Positions 26,687 through 34,449 of a stretch of 64,000 nucleotides of DNA are shown here, piece by piece (within the stretch, counting starts at the first letter, position 1; each line of letters opens with the position of its first letter). The notes under the pieces were generated by a model. It ran no database searches. It had not been told where the DNA came from and saw only the letters and a list, made by a program, of their open reading frames with translations. Position numbers and translations under genes: made by a program. Source of the DNA: an uncultured Ruminococcus sp. (GTDB taxonomy: Bacteria > Bacillota > Clostridia > Lachnospirales > Lachnospiraceae); NCBI GenBank assembly GCA_900066355.1, contig FMEL01000018.1:11539-75538 (forward strand), in the 5' to 3' direction.

Positions 26687-27372
26687 GCAAAATTCTGATC
26701 ATTGAAGATGAAGAAGCAATTGCAGGTCTGGAGAAAGATTATCTGGAATTGTCAGGATTTGAAGTAGAAATAGCGAACAGAGGAGATGTGGGCCTTGAAA
26801 AAGCACTCAAAGAAGAATATGATCTGATTATTCTTGATCTGATGCTTCCGGAGGTGGACGGATTTGATATCTGCCGTCAGGTACGCCAGGAGAAAAATAT
26901 TCCGATCATCATGGTCTCAGCAAAGAAAGATGACATTGATAAAATCCGTGGTCTGGGGCTTGGTGCAGATGACTACATGACGAAACCATTCAGTCCGAGT
27001 GAACTGGTTGCACGTGTAAAGGCACATATGGAGAGATATAACAGGCTGGTTGGTTCCGGGACAGTAAAGAACGACATTATCGAGATCCGCGGAATCAAGA
27101 TTGACAAGACGGCGAGACGTATATGGGTAAATGGCGAAGAAAAGACTTTTACAACAAAGGAGTTTGATCTTCTGACATTTCTTGCTGAGAATCCTAACCG
27201 TGTATTTACAAAAGCGGAGCTGTTCCGTCAGATCTGGGACATGGAATCTGTAGGGGATATTGCAACTGTCACGGTTCATATCAAGAAAATCCGTGAAAAA
27301 ATCGAATTCAATACGGCGAAGCCGCAATATATAGAAACTATCTGGGGTGTCGGCTATCGCTTCAAGGTATAA
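26683..27372 (+). CDS. OmpR/PhoB-family response regulator
   Basis: The 229-residue protein has an N-terminal receiver domain (IIEDEEAIAGLEKDYL, phospho-acceptor Asp52 in LIILDLMLPEVDG, PIIMVSAKK and Lys in MTKPF) and a C-terminal winged helix (TTKEFDLLTFLAENPNRVFTKAELFRQIWD, TVTVHIKKIREKIE). It should bind DNA as the output of the kinase encoded just upstream. Targets cannot be read from the window; the lyase-like gene begins only 5 bases after its stop, so that gene may be co-transcribed. Confidence 0.95.
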   Translation: MSKILIIEDEEAIAGLEKDYLELSGFEVEIANRGDVGLEKALKEEYDLIILDLMLPEVDGFDICRQVRQEKNIPIIMVSAKKDDIDKIRGLGLGADDYMTKPFSPSELVARVKAHMERYNRLVGSGTVKNDIIEIRGIKIDKTARRIWVNGEEKTFTTKEFDLLTFLAENPNRVFTKAELFRQIWDMESVGDIATVTVHIKKIREKIEFNTAKPQYIETIWGVGYRFKV

Positions 27373-27377
27373 TAATT

Positions 27378-28859
27378 ATGGAAAAATTATATAAAAAACT
27401 CGAAAGATATGGTCAGTCGGATTATTATCCGTTTCATATGCCGGGACATAAGCGCAATCCGGATTCGGTCAGAGGTGATTTCCCTTTCGAGAGAGACATT
27501 ACCGAAATAGAAGGTTTTGATAATCTTCATCATCCGGAAGACATTCTTCTTGAGGCACAGCAAAATGTCTCAAAGCTTTATGGAACAAAAGAAAGTTATT
27601 ACAGTGTGAATGGAAGTACCGCAGCTCTGCTTGCGGCTGTTTCTGCTGCAGTTCCGAGAAAGGGACAGATACTTGTGGCAAGAAACTGTCATAAAGCAGT
27701 ATATCATGCCATGTATCTGAGAGAGTTAAAACCAACTTATATTTATCCACAGATGGACATGAAGTGGTGGATAAACGGCGGAATTTTTCCGGACAAAGTG
27801 GAAAGATGTCTTGCGGAGAATCCCGAGATCAAAGCAGTATTGATTACTTCACCGACTTATGACGGAGTGGTTTCTGATGTTAAGGCAATTGCTGAGATTA
27901 CGCACAAATATGAGATTCCGCTGATCGTTGACGAGGCACATGGAGCACATTTTCATTTCTCGAATTATTTTCCGACTTCAGCAGTGGAACTTGGAGCAGA
28001 CCTTGTAATCCAGAGCTTTCACAAAACGCTTCCGGCTATGACGCAGACTGCAATTCTTCATAACTGCAGTGACAGAGTGGATGGAAGACTTATTCGGAGA
28101 TTTATGGGAATCTATCAGACGAGCAGTCCGTCTTATATTCTTATGGCAAGTATCGATGCATGTATCGATACGATGACAGCAGAAGGACACGAAATGTTCC
28201 GTGAATTTACAAAAATGCTGGAGCGGACAAGAAAGAGGCTTTCGCAGTGCAGATATATCTGCCTGGCAGATCCGGAAAAGGATGTAAATGGTGTATTTGA
28301 TTATGACCGTTCAAAACTGATTTTTTCTACGGTGAAATCTACACTGACAGGAGCGCAGTTGTATGATATCCTTCTGGAGAGATACCATATACAGATGGAG
28401 ATGGAGAGTGAAACGTATGCTCTCGCACTTGCAGCAGTCGGAGACAGGGAAGAGGGATTTGAACGTCTTTGTCAGGCAATCGAGGAGATAGACAGGGAAG
28501 AAGAGCAAAAAGTGAAAAAGCTTGATCTGACAGGAATGGAAGAACGTAAAATGGATGCGAAGTCCATGTACTGTGTCCTGAATCAGGTGATTTCTGTTTC
28601 TGAGGCAATGGAAACGGAGAGCGAAAGCTGTATTCTGGAAGAATGTATCGGCAGGATATCGGCAGAGTTTGCTTATCTGTATCCGCCGGGAATTCCGCTT
28701 CTTACTCCTGGAGAGCAGATTACGGGACATTTTATCCGCAATATAAAAATATATACGGAAGAGGGACTGTATCTGCAGGGGCTCGAAGATTATACGAACC
28801 AGTCCATCCGTGTGGTAAAACAGACAACAAAGGAGCAATACGAAGAAACCAATGGGTAA
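27378..28859 (+). CDS. PLP-dependent Orn/Lys/Arg decarboxylase-family protein (YaaO-like)
   Basis: The 493-residue protein belongs to the fold-type-I ornithine/lysine/arginine decarboxylase family: FHMPGHKRN near the start, YSVNGSTAALLAAVSA, LIVDEAHGAHFHF and the PLP-lysine motif SFHKTLPAMTQTA, with a C-terminal domain (YPPGIPLLTPGEQI). The short form in this position matches B. subtilis YaaO, whose substrate is uncertain; arginine or lysine decarboxylation is plausible. Its end overlaps the guanylate-kinase-like gene by 8 bases. The order decarboxylase, nucleotide kinase, holB, ricT parallels the Bacillus yaaO region. Confidence 0.9.
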   Translation: MEKLYKKLERYGQSDYYPFHMPGHKRNPDSVRGDFPFERDITEIEGFDNLHHPEDILLEAQQNVSKLYGTKESYYSVNGSTAALLAAVSAAVPRKGQILVARNCHKAVYHAMYLRELKPTYIYPQMDMKWWINGGIFPDKVERCLAENPEIKAVLITSPTYDGVVSDVKAIAEITHKYEIPLIVDEAHGAHFHFSNYFPTSAVELGADLVIQSFHKTLPAMTQTAILHNCSDRVDGRLIRRFMGIYQTSSPSYILMASIDACIDTMTAEGHEMFREFTKMLERTRKRLSQCRYICLADPEKDVNGVFDYDRSKLIFSTVKSTLTGAQLYDILLERYHIQMEMESETYALALAAVGDREEGFERLCQAIEEIDREEEQKVKKLDLTGMEERKMDAKSMYCVLNQVISVSEAMETESESCILEECIGRISAEFAYLYPPGIPLLTPGEQITGHFIRNIKIYTEEGLYLQGLEDYTNQSIRVVKQTTKEQYEETNG

Positions 28860-29439
28860 GATTTTTTACATTATGGGAAAAAGTGCGTCAGGAAAAGACA
28901 AAATCTATTCCAGACTTGCAGGAAATAAAGAACTGAATCTCAAGAAGCTGATTCTCTACACGACCAGACCGGTAAGAGACGGAGAGGAAAACGGCAAACA
29001 GTATTATTTTACAGACGAAAAGAAACTTCAGGAATTTAAGACAGAAGGAAAAGTCATCGAAGCAAGAGCTTACAATACAGTATACGGTGTGTGGACTTAT
29101 TTTACGGCAGATGATGGACAGATTGATCTTAAGAAAGGACATTATCTGGGAATCGGCACACTGGAATCCTATCAGAAAATGAGAAATTATTACGGGGAGT
29201 CAAATGTAGTTCCTGTTTATATCGAGGTAGAAGACGGTGAAAGACTGATACGTGCAGTCAAAAGGGAAAAAGAGCAGGAAACACCGAAATATGAGGAACT
29301 GTGCCGCAGATTTCTTGCAGATCAGGAAGATTTTTCCGAAGAGAAGATTAAGGAGGCCGGGATCAGCAGAAGATTCGAAAATGACGATCTTGATGTATGT
29401 GTCAGAAATATTACCGATTTTATAAATTATATGTCATAA
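28852..29439 (+). CDS. Guanylate kinase-like protein
   Basis: The 195-residue protein has a full guanylate-kinase signature (TTRPVRDGEENGKQYYF), pointing to GMP-type substrate binding, and an N-terminal P-loop. That P-loop reads GKSASGKDKI, lacking the Ser/Thr normally found just after GK, so catalysis may be altered. It overlaps the YaaO-like gene by 8 bases. In Bacillus the same slot holds thymidylate kinase tmk. It could be a second, specialised GMP kinase or a nucleotide-binding regulator; a canonical gmk is not in this window. Confidence 0.78.
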   Translation: MGKIFYIMGKSASGKDKIYSRLAGNKELNLKKLILYTTRPVRDGEENGKQYYFTDEKKLQEFKTEGKVIEARAYNTVYGVWTYFTADDGQIDLKKGHYLGIGTLESYQKMRNYYGESNVVPVYIEVEDGERLIRAVKREKEQETPKYEELCRRFLADQEDFSEEKIKEAGISRRFENDDLDVCVRNITDFINYMS

Positions 29440-29451
29440 ACAAAAATAGTT

Positions 29452-29479
29452 TTGATTGGCTATTAAAGTATGATATAAT
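29452..29479 (+). promoter_or_regulatory. holB promoter
   Basis: TTGATT (29452-29457), a 16-base spacer and a perfect TATAAT (29474-29479) lie 59 bases before the holB ATG. Confidence 0.7.
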
Positions 29480-29538
29480 GACAATATAACGAACAAAGAT
29501 TCGTATACAGAAACTACAGACAAGAGAGGTGATTCTGA

Positions 29539-30528
29539 ATGGTCAGTTTCAATAACATTATAGGGCATAAGGATATTGTAAAACATTTACAAAATGCAAT
29601 TAAGACAGAAAAGATATCCCATTCATACATTTTTACGGGCAGACCGGGATCCGGCAAGAAGCTTATTGCAACGACGTATGCAATGACGCTGCAGTGTGAA
29701 GCTGGCGGAACTGAGCCATGTCAGAAGTGTGATTCCTGTAAGAAGGCACTGGGCAAGAATCATCCGGATATTATAATGGTCAACCATGAGAAACCGGGCA
29801 CCATTTCCATTGACGAGATCCGTGAGCAGGTGATTCACGATGTCGCAGTGAAGCCGTATTGCAGTCCGCACAAGATTTATATTATCCCTGATGCGGAAAT
29901 GATGACAGTACAGGCTCAGAATGCTCTGTTAAAAACAATCGAAGAACCGCCGGAATATGCAGTGATCATACTGCTGACCAGCAATATAGATGCACTTCTG
30001 CCTACGATTCAGTCAAGATGTGTACGTCTTGACCTGAAAGTAGTCGATGACAGCCTTGTTAAGAAATACCTGATGGAGAGACTGCATGTGCCGGATTATC
30101 AGGCAGAGATCGATGCATCTTTTGCACAGGGAAGTATCGGCAGAGCCAAAGATGCGGCTACGTCAGAGGAGTTTTCTGCCATGACAGAAAATGCCTTAAA
30201 GATACTGAAATATGTTAATACAATGGAAGTATATGAGCTTGCGGACGAGATCAAGTCTCTTTCGGGCGAAAAGCAGAATATAGGAGATTATCTGGATATT
30301 TTCCAGTTCTGGTTCAGAGATGTTCTGATGTTTAAGGCTACTCAGGAAGTTGACAACCTTGTATTTAAACAGGAAATTAATTATATAAAGGAACAGGCGA
30401 GCCAGCGCTCCTATGAAAATCTGGAAAAGATTCTGGAGGCACTCGAAAAGACAAAAGTCCGTCTTCGTGCAAATGTTAACTTCGAGCTTGCACTTGAATT
30501 ACTGTTCCTGACGATCAGGGAGAGATAG
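29539..30528 (+). CDS. holB: DNA polymerase III subunit delta-prime
   Basis: HolB is a clamp-loader subunit. The 329-residue protein has IIGHKDIVKHLQNAIKTEKISHSYIFTGRPGSGKKLIA, a zinc-binding cysteine group (CQKCDSCKK), ISIDEIREQV, the ALLKTIEEPPEYAVIILLTSN segment and the SRC motif (IQSRCVRL). Its place before ricT is conserved in Firmicutes. It starts an operon with its own promoter. Confidence 0.93.
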   Translation: MVSFNNIIGHKDIVKHLQNAIKTEKISHSYIFTGRPGSGKKLIATTYAMTLQCEAGGTEPCQKCDSCKKALGKNHPDIIMVNHEKPGTISIDEIREQVIHDVAVKPYCSPHKIYIIPDAEMMTVQAQNALLKTIEEPPEYAVIILLTSNIDALLPTIQSRCVRLDLKVVDDSLVKKYLMERLHVPDYQAEIDASFAQGSIGRAKDAATSEEFSAMTENALKILKYVNTMEVYELADEIKSLSGEKQNIGDYLDIFQFWFRDVLMFKATQEVDNLVFKQEINYIKEQASQRSYENLEKILEALEKTKVRLRANVNFELALELLFLTIRER

Positions 30529-30529
30529 A

Positions 30530-31444
30530 ATGACAAAAATTGTTGGTATCAGATTTAGAAACGTGGGCAAGATTTATTATTTTGACCCGAAAAACTATAA
30601 AATGCAGATCGGCGATCATGTAATCGTTGAGACCGCGCGTGGAATCGAATTCGGACGAGTTGTTCTCGGACCGAAGGAAGTAGGAGAAAAGGAAGTAGTA
30701 CATCCGCTGAAAGAAGTCCTCAGAGTTGCGACAGAAGCAGACGAAGAAAGAGAAAAACAGAATCGTCTGAAAGAAAAAGACGCGTTTAAGATCTGCCAGA
30801 AGAAGATCCGTGAACATGATCTGGAAATGAAACTGATCGATGCGGAGTATACTTTTGACAATAATAAAGTACTGTTTTATTTTACCGCCGACGGAAGAAT
30901 CGATTTCCGCCAGCTGGTAAAGGATCTTGCATCTATTTTCAAGACCCGAATCGAACTTCGTCAGATCGGTGTACGTGATGAGACAAAGATTCTCGGTGGA
31001 ATAGGTATCTGCGGAAGATGTCTCTGCTGTCATACGTACCTGTCAGAGTTTGCACCGGTATCGATCAAGATGGCGAAAGAGCAGAATCTTTCCCTGAATC
31101 AGACAAAGATTTCCGGTGTCTGTGGCAGACTGATGTGCTGCCTTAAGAACGAGCAGGAAACATACGAGGAACTCAATAAGAATCTTCCGGGAACAGGCGA
31201 TACAGTCACACTTCCGGACGGACTGCAGGGAACCGTACACAGTGTCAACGTTCTCCGTCAGCGGGTAAAAGTTATCGTTGAGGTGAACGACGAAAAGGAA
31301 ATTCAGGAATTTTCGGTAAATGAACTGAAATTCCGCCCACGGAAGAAAAAAGCAAAGGCTTTCGAAAGAGAAGGTAAAGAAACAAAAGAATCAGAACAAA
31401 AAGAAGGAGATTCCAAATCCCATGGAAAAAAATCCGCAGAGTGA
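30530..31444 (+). CDS. ricT: RicT / PSP1-domain protein (YaaT)
   Basis: RicT (YaaT) is a PSP1-domain protein of the RicA-RicF-RicT complex, which carries iron-sulfur clusters and influences RNA processing and development in B. subtilis. The 304-residue protein has VGIRFRNVGKIYYFDP, the cysteine cluster CGRCLCCHTYL and GVCGRLMCCLKNEQETYEE, and a charged C-terminal tail. Its ATG is one base after the holB stop, and it overlaps trmN6 by 23 bases. Confidence 0.93.
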   Translation: MTKIVGIRFRNVGKIYYFDPKNYKMQIGDHVIVETARGIEFGRVVLGPKEVGEKEVVHPLKEVLRVATEADEEREKQNRLKEKDAFKICQKKIREHDLEMKLIDAEYTFDNNKVLFYFTADGRIDFRQLVKDLASIFKTRIELRQIGVRDETKILGGIGICGRCLCCHTYLSEFAPVSIKMAKEQNLSLNQTKISGVCGRLMCCLKNEQETYEELNKNLPGTGDTVTLPDGLQGTVHSVNVLRQRVKVIVEVNDEKEIQEFSVNELKFRPRKKKAKAFEREGKETKESEQKEGDSKSHGKKSAE

Positions 31445-32174
31445 TCTTGTACAGCCGAATGAACGGATAGACGATCTTCAGAATGGTTTTTATGTGATTC
31501 AGAATCCTGAGAAATTCTGTTTTGGCATGGATGCGGTTCTTTTATCTGGTTTTGCAAACATAAGAAAAAATGAGACTGTACTTGATATGGGTACCGGTAC
31601 AGGAATTATTCCGATTCTCCTGAAATCAAAAGGCAAAGGCGGTCATCTGACCGGGCTTGAGATTCAGGAGGAATGTGCGGATATGGCCAGACGCAGTGTG
31701 AGATACAACAGTCTGGAATCCGACATTGATATTATATGCGGAGATATTAAAGAGGCTGCTGCGACTTTTGGAGCAGCTTCTTTTGATGTAGTGACCAGCA
31801 ATCCGCCGTATATGATCGGACAGCATGGAATCCAGAATCCCTATATGGCAAAAGCAATCGCACGTCATGAAATCCTGTGTACGCTGGAAGATGTGGTAAG
31901 TCAGGCGGCAAATGTATTAAAAGACAGAGGAAGGTTTTTTATGGTACATCGTCCATTCCGTCTTGCCGAGATTTTTCAGGTGCTGATGAAATACAAACTG
32001 GAACCAAAAAGAATGCAGCTCGTTTATCCATATGTTAATAAAGAACCGAACATGGTTCTTATCGAGGCGCGAAAAGGCTGTAATTCCAGAATTTCCGTAG
32101 AACCACCGCTGATCGTTTATGAGAAACCAGGTACATACACAAAAGAAATTCTTGAAATATATGAAATGATATAA
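31422..32174 (+). CDS. trmN6: tRNA1(Val) (adenine37-N6)-methyltransferase-like protein
   Basis: The 250-residue protein is a SAM-dependent methyltransferase of the TrmN6/YabB family: PEKFCFGMDAVLLSGFA, the SAM loop VLDMGTGTGIIPILL and the catalytic NPPY motif (VTSNPPYMIGQHG) typical of N6-adenine enzymes, then RFFMVHRPFRLAEI. It sits between ricT and rsmI as in Bacillus, though yabA and the GIY-YIG gene yazA are missing. Its start lies inside the ricT end, with the ribosome site AAAGAAGGAG within ricT. Confidence 0.9.
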   Translation: MEKNPQSDLVQPNERIDDLQNGFYVIQNPEKFCFGMDAVLLSGFANIRKNETVLDMGTGTGIIPILLKSKGKGGHLTGLEIQEECADMARRSVRYNSLESDIDIICGDIKEAAATFGAASFDVVTSNPPYMIGQHGIQNPYMAKAIARHEILCTLEDVVSQAANVLKDRGRFFMVHRPFRLAEIFQVLMKYKLEPKRMQLVYPYVNKEPNMVLIEARKGCNSRISVEPPLIVYEKPGTYTKEILEIYEMI

Positions 32175-32212
32175 AATTTACAGAAAGACATAAAAGAAAG
32201 GAGTTGCTTCGG

Positions 32213-33052
32213 ATGAGCGGCAGACTTTATCTATGTGCGACACCTATCGGAAATCTTGAGGACATTACGCTTCGAGTACTCCGCACATTACAGGAAGTAG
32301 ACCTGATCGCAGCAGAAGATACCAGAAACAGTATCAAGCTTCTGAACCACTTCGAAATAAAAACACCCATGACCAGTTATCATGAGTACAATAAAATAGA
32401 AAAAGCATACACACTGATAGAAAAAATGCAGAATGGGATGAATATTGCACTTATCACAGATGCGGGCACTCCGGGAATTTCTGATCCGGGAGAAGAACTG
32501 GCAGCAATGTGTTATGATGCGGGAATCGAAGTGACATCCCTGCCGGGACCGGCAGCCTGTATTACGGCACTTACTTTATCAGGACTTCCAACCCGTCGGT
32601 TTGCATTTGAGGCATTTCTCCCGATGGAAAAAAAGGAGCGCCGGGAAATTTTGAATGAACTGGTAAATGAAACAAGGACGATCATTATTTATGAAGCTCC
32701 GCACAAACTGGTGCGTACGCTGAAAGATTTGTACGAAACACTGGGCAATCGTCGGATGACACTTTGCCGGGAACTGACGAAGAAGCATGAAACTGCTTTT
32801 CGTACAACAATAGCAGACCTCATTGCACATTATGAAAATGAGAAGCCACTTGGTGAATGCGTTCTTGTAATTGAGGGCAAAAGCCGCCAGGAGCTCAAAG
32901 AAGAGGCAGTTGCTTCCTGGGAAGAAATATCAATAGAAGAACATATGGAGATTTATGAAAAACAGGGTATTTCTCGTAAAGATGCGATGAAACAGGTCGC
33001 AAAAGACCGTGGCGTCAGCAAGAGGGAAATTTACCAGTATCTGTTAAAATAA
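32213..33052 (+). CDS. rsmI: 16S rRNA (cytidine1402-2'-O)-methyltransferase RsmI
   Basis: RsmI adds the 2'-O-methyl group to C1402 in the decoding centre of 16S rRNA. The 279-residue protein has GRLYLCATPIGNLEDITLRVLRTL, IAAEDTRNSIKLLNHF, ALITDAGTPGISDPG and LPGPAACITALTLSGL, the tetrapyrrole-methylase-like fold. The ATG at 32213 is chosen because AAAGGAG lies 9 bases upstream; an in-frame TTG three codons earlier overlaps the ribosome-site region. Confidence 0.95.
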   Translation: MSGRLYLCATPIGNLEDITLRVLRTLQEVDLIAAEDTRNSIKLLNHFEIKTPMTSYHEYNKIEKAYTLIEKMQNGMNIALITDAGTPGISDPGEELAAMCYDAGIEVTSLPGPAACITALTLSGLPTRRFAFEAFLPMEKKERREILNELVNETRTIIIYEAPHKLVRTLKDLYETLGNRRMTLCRELTKKHETAFRTTIADLIAHYENEKPLGECVLVIEGKSRQELKEEAVASWEEISIEEHMEIYEKQGISRKDAMKQVAKDRGVSKREIYQYLLK

Positions 33053-33092
33053 CGACAGCAGCAGAAAAAGCTGCATAGCGGAGGAAAAGCAT

Positions 33093-34319
33093 ATGGAAAA
33101 TAATTTACTGAAAGTCAGGATGTTTGGTGTTTTTTCACTGGAATTCAATGACAAAGAAGTAGTTTTGGACCGAAATGCAGTTTCCAAAACTATGCAGCTT
33201 TTGCAGTTGATACTATTGCATTCACAAGACGGCGGTATCTCTAAAGCTGCTCTGATCGAAGCTCTTTATGGAAGAGCGGAAGTTGAAAATAAAAACGGAA
33301 GCCTGAATAACACGATTTTCCGTCTTCGTAAACAGTTACAAAAAGCAGGTCTTCCGGAGAGCAACTATATTCAGATCAATGCAGGAATGTGCAGTTGGGA
33401 TGAAAATGTTCCTGTTTCTGTAGATGTATGTCAGTTTCGGAAACTGATTCAGAATGGCAAAAAAGAAAAAAGAGAAGAGACGCGAATCAAAATCTGGAAG
33501 AAGGCATGGGAACTCTATAAAGGGGAACTTCTTCCGGATATGATTGGGGAGAATTGGGCAGCCGCAGAAAACGCAAGCTGCCGGGAACTCTATTTTTACT
33601 GCGTGGAAGAATTGTGTACGCGACTGCAAGATAAGGAACGTTACGAAGATATACATAAGATTTCACATCGGGCAGCAGAGATATATCCTTTTGATAACTG
33701 GCAGGCATGGGAAATCGACAGTCTGATCAGTATGTCAAGGTATAAAGAAGGTCTGGAAGTATATCGAAACACCGAAAAGCGTCTTATGGATGAACTGGGA
33801 ATCGCACCGTCACCGCAACTTGTAGAACGTTTTCGATTTATGGGAGAGCGTGCTTCGCAGGCGGCGGGTGCAATTGAGGATATCAAGTACCGCCTTATGG
33901 AAAAAGAGAATGTGGCAGGAGCATATTATTGTTCTTATCCAAGTTTTGTAGATGTGTATCATGTATTCAGCAGGATGGTAGAACGAACGGGATTGTCTGT
34001 ATTTATCATGCTCTGTACGTTGAATTACGAGAACAGAGAAGTTACGGAAGAAGAAGAACAGAAAATGTCGGCAGTGCTGTGTGAATCGATTCAGGAGTCC
34101 ATCAGAAAAGGTGATTTTTATACAAAATATAATTCCAGACAATATCTGGTCATGCTGATTGAAATTGAGCAGGAGAGCTGCCAGAAGGTTTCCAAGAGAA
34201 TCAATAAGCAGTTTATGAGTAAGATGGGTCAGAAGAGAAACCTGAAAGTCAATTATTATGTAGCATCCGTAGGTGAAGTCTGTCAAAATACCGAAAAAAA
34301 GTCTGATATTTTCGAATAG
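33093..34319 (+). CDS. SARP-type transcriptional regulator with degenerate GGDEF-like C-terminus
   Basis: The 408-residue protein starts with a winged-helix region (LKVRMFGVFSLEFNDKEVVL... ISKAALIEALYG... LNNTIFRLRKQLQKAG), followed by a helical bacterial-transcriptional-activation (BTAD) domain (residues about 110-250, ending YRNTEKRLMDELGIAPSPQLVERF). This is the SARP architecture of activators binding repeated sites. Residues about 285-385 resemble a diverged GGDEF fold: RKGDFYTKYNSRQYLVML, with the GGDEF position reading NSRQY (347-351), so it should not make cyclic di-GMP but might sense a ligand. It lies just upstream of the surface-protein gene, its likely target. Confidence 0.82.
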   Translation: MENNLLKVRMFGVFSLEFNDKEVVLDRNAVSKTMQLLQLILLHSQDGGISKAALIEALYGRAEVENKNGSLNNTIFRLRKQLQKAGLPESNYIQINAGMCSWDENVPVSVDVCQFRKLIQNGKKEKREETRIKIWKKAWELYKGELLPDMIGENWAAAENASCRELYFYCVEELCTRLQDKERYEDIHKISHRAAEIYPFDNWQAWEIDSLISMSRYKEGLEVYRNTEKRLMDELGIAPSPQLVERFRFMGERASQAAGAIEDIKYRLMEKENVAGAYYCSYPSFVDVYHVFSRMVERTGLSVFIMLCTLNYENREVTEEEEQKMSAVLCESIQESIRKGDFYTKYNSRQYLVMLIEIEQESCQKVSKRINKQFMSKMGQKRNLKVNYYVASVGEVCQNTEKKSDIFE

Positions 34320-34364
34320 TTTCGAAACACAGCGTCCAGGAAAGAGATGAAGAAAGAGCCTGAA

Positions 34365-34373
34365 TGATATAAT
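34365..34373 (+). promoter_or_regulatory. Extended -10 promoter of the surface protein gene
   Basis: TGATATAAT, a TGn-extended -10 element, lies about 75 bases upstream of the surface protein start and after the SARP gene stop. No good -35 is seen, which fits a promoter needing an activator. Confidence 0.55.
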
Positions 34374-34449
34374 AGAAAAAATCAATACAAAGAAATTATC
34401 TGTGATTGTATTTTTATATTTTATCAAAATGAAGGAGGGCGCTGTGGTT

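Noticed and set aside
34402..34449. Earlier start for the surface protein (MIVFLYFIK...)
   Set aside because: It places residues before the signal peptide and lacks a ribosome site; GGAGGG serves the later start.
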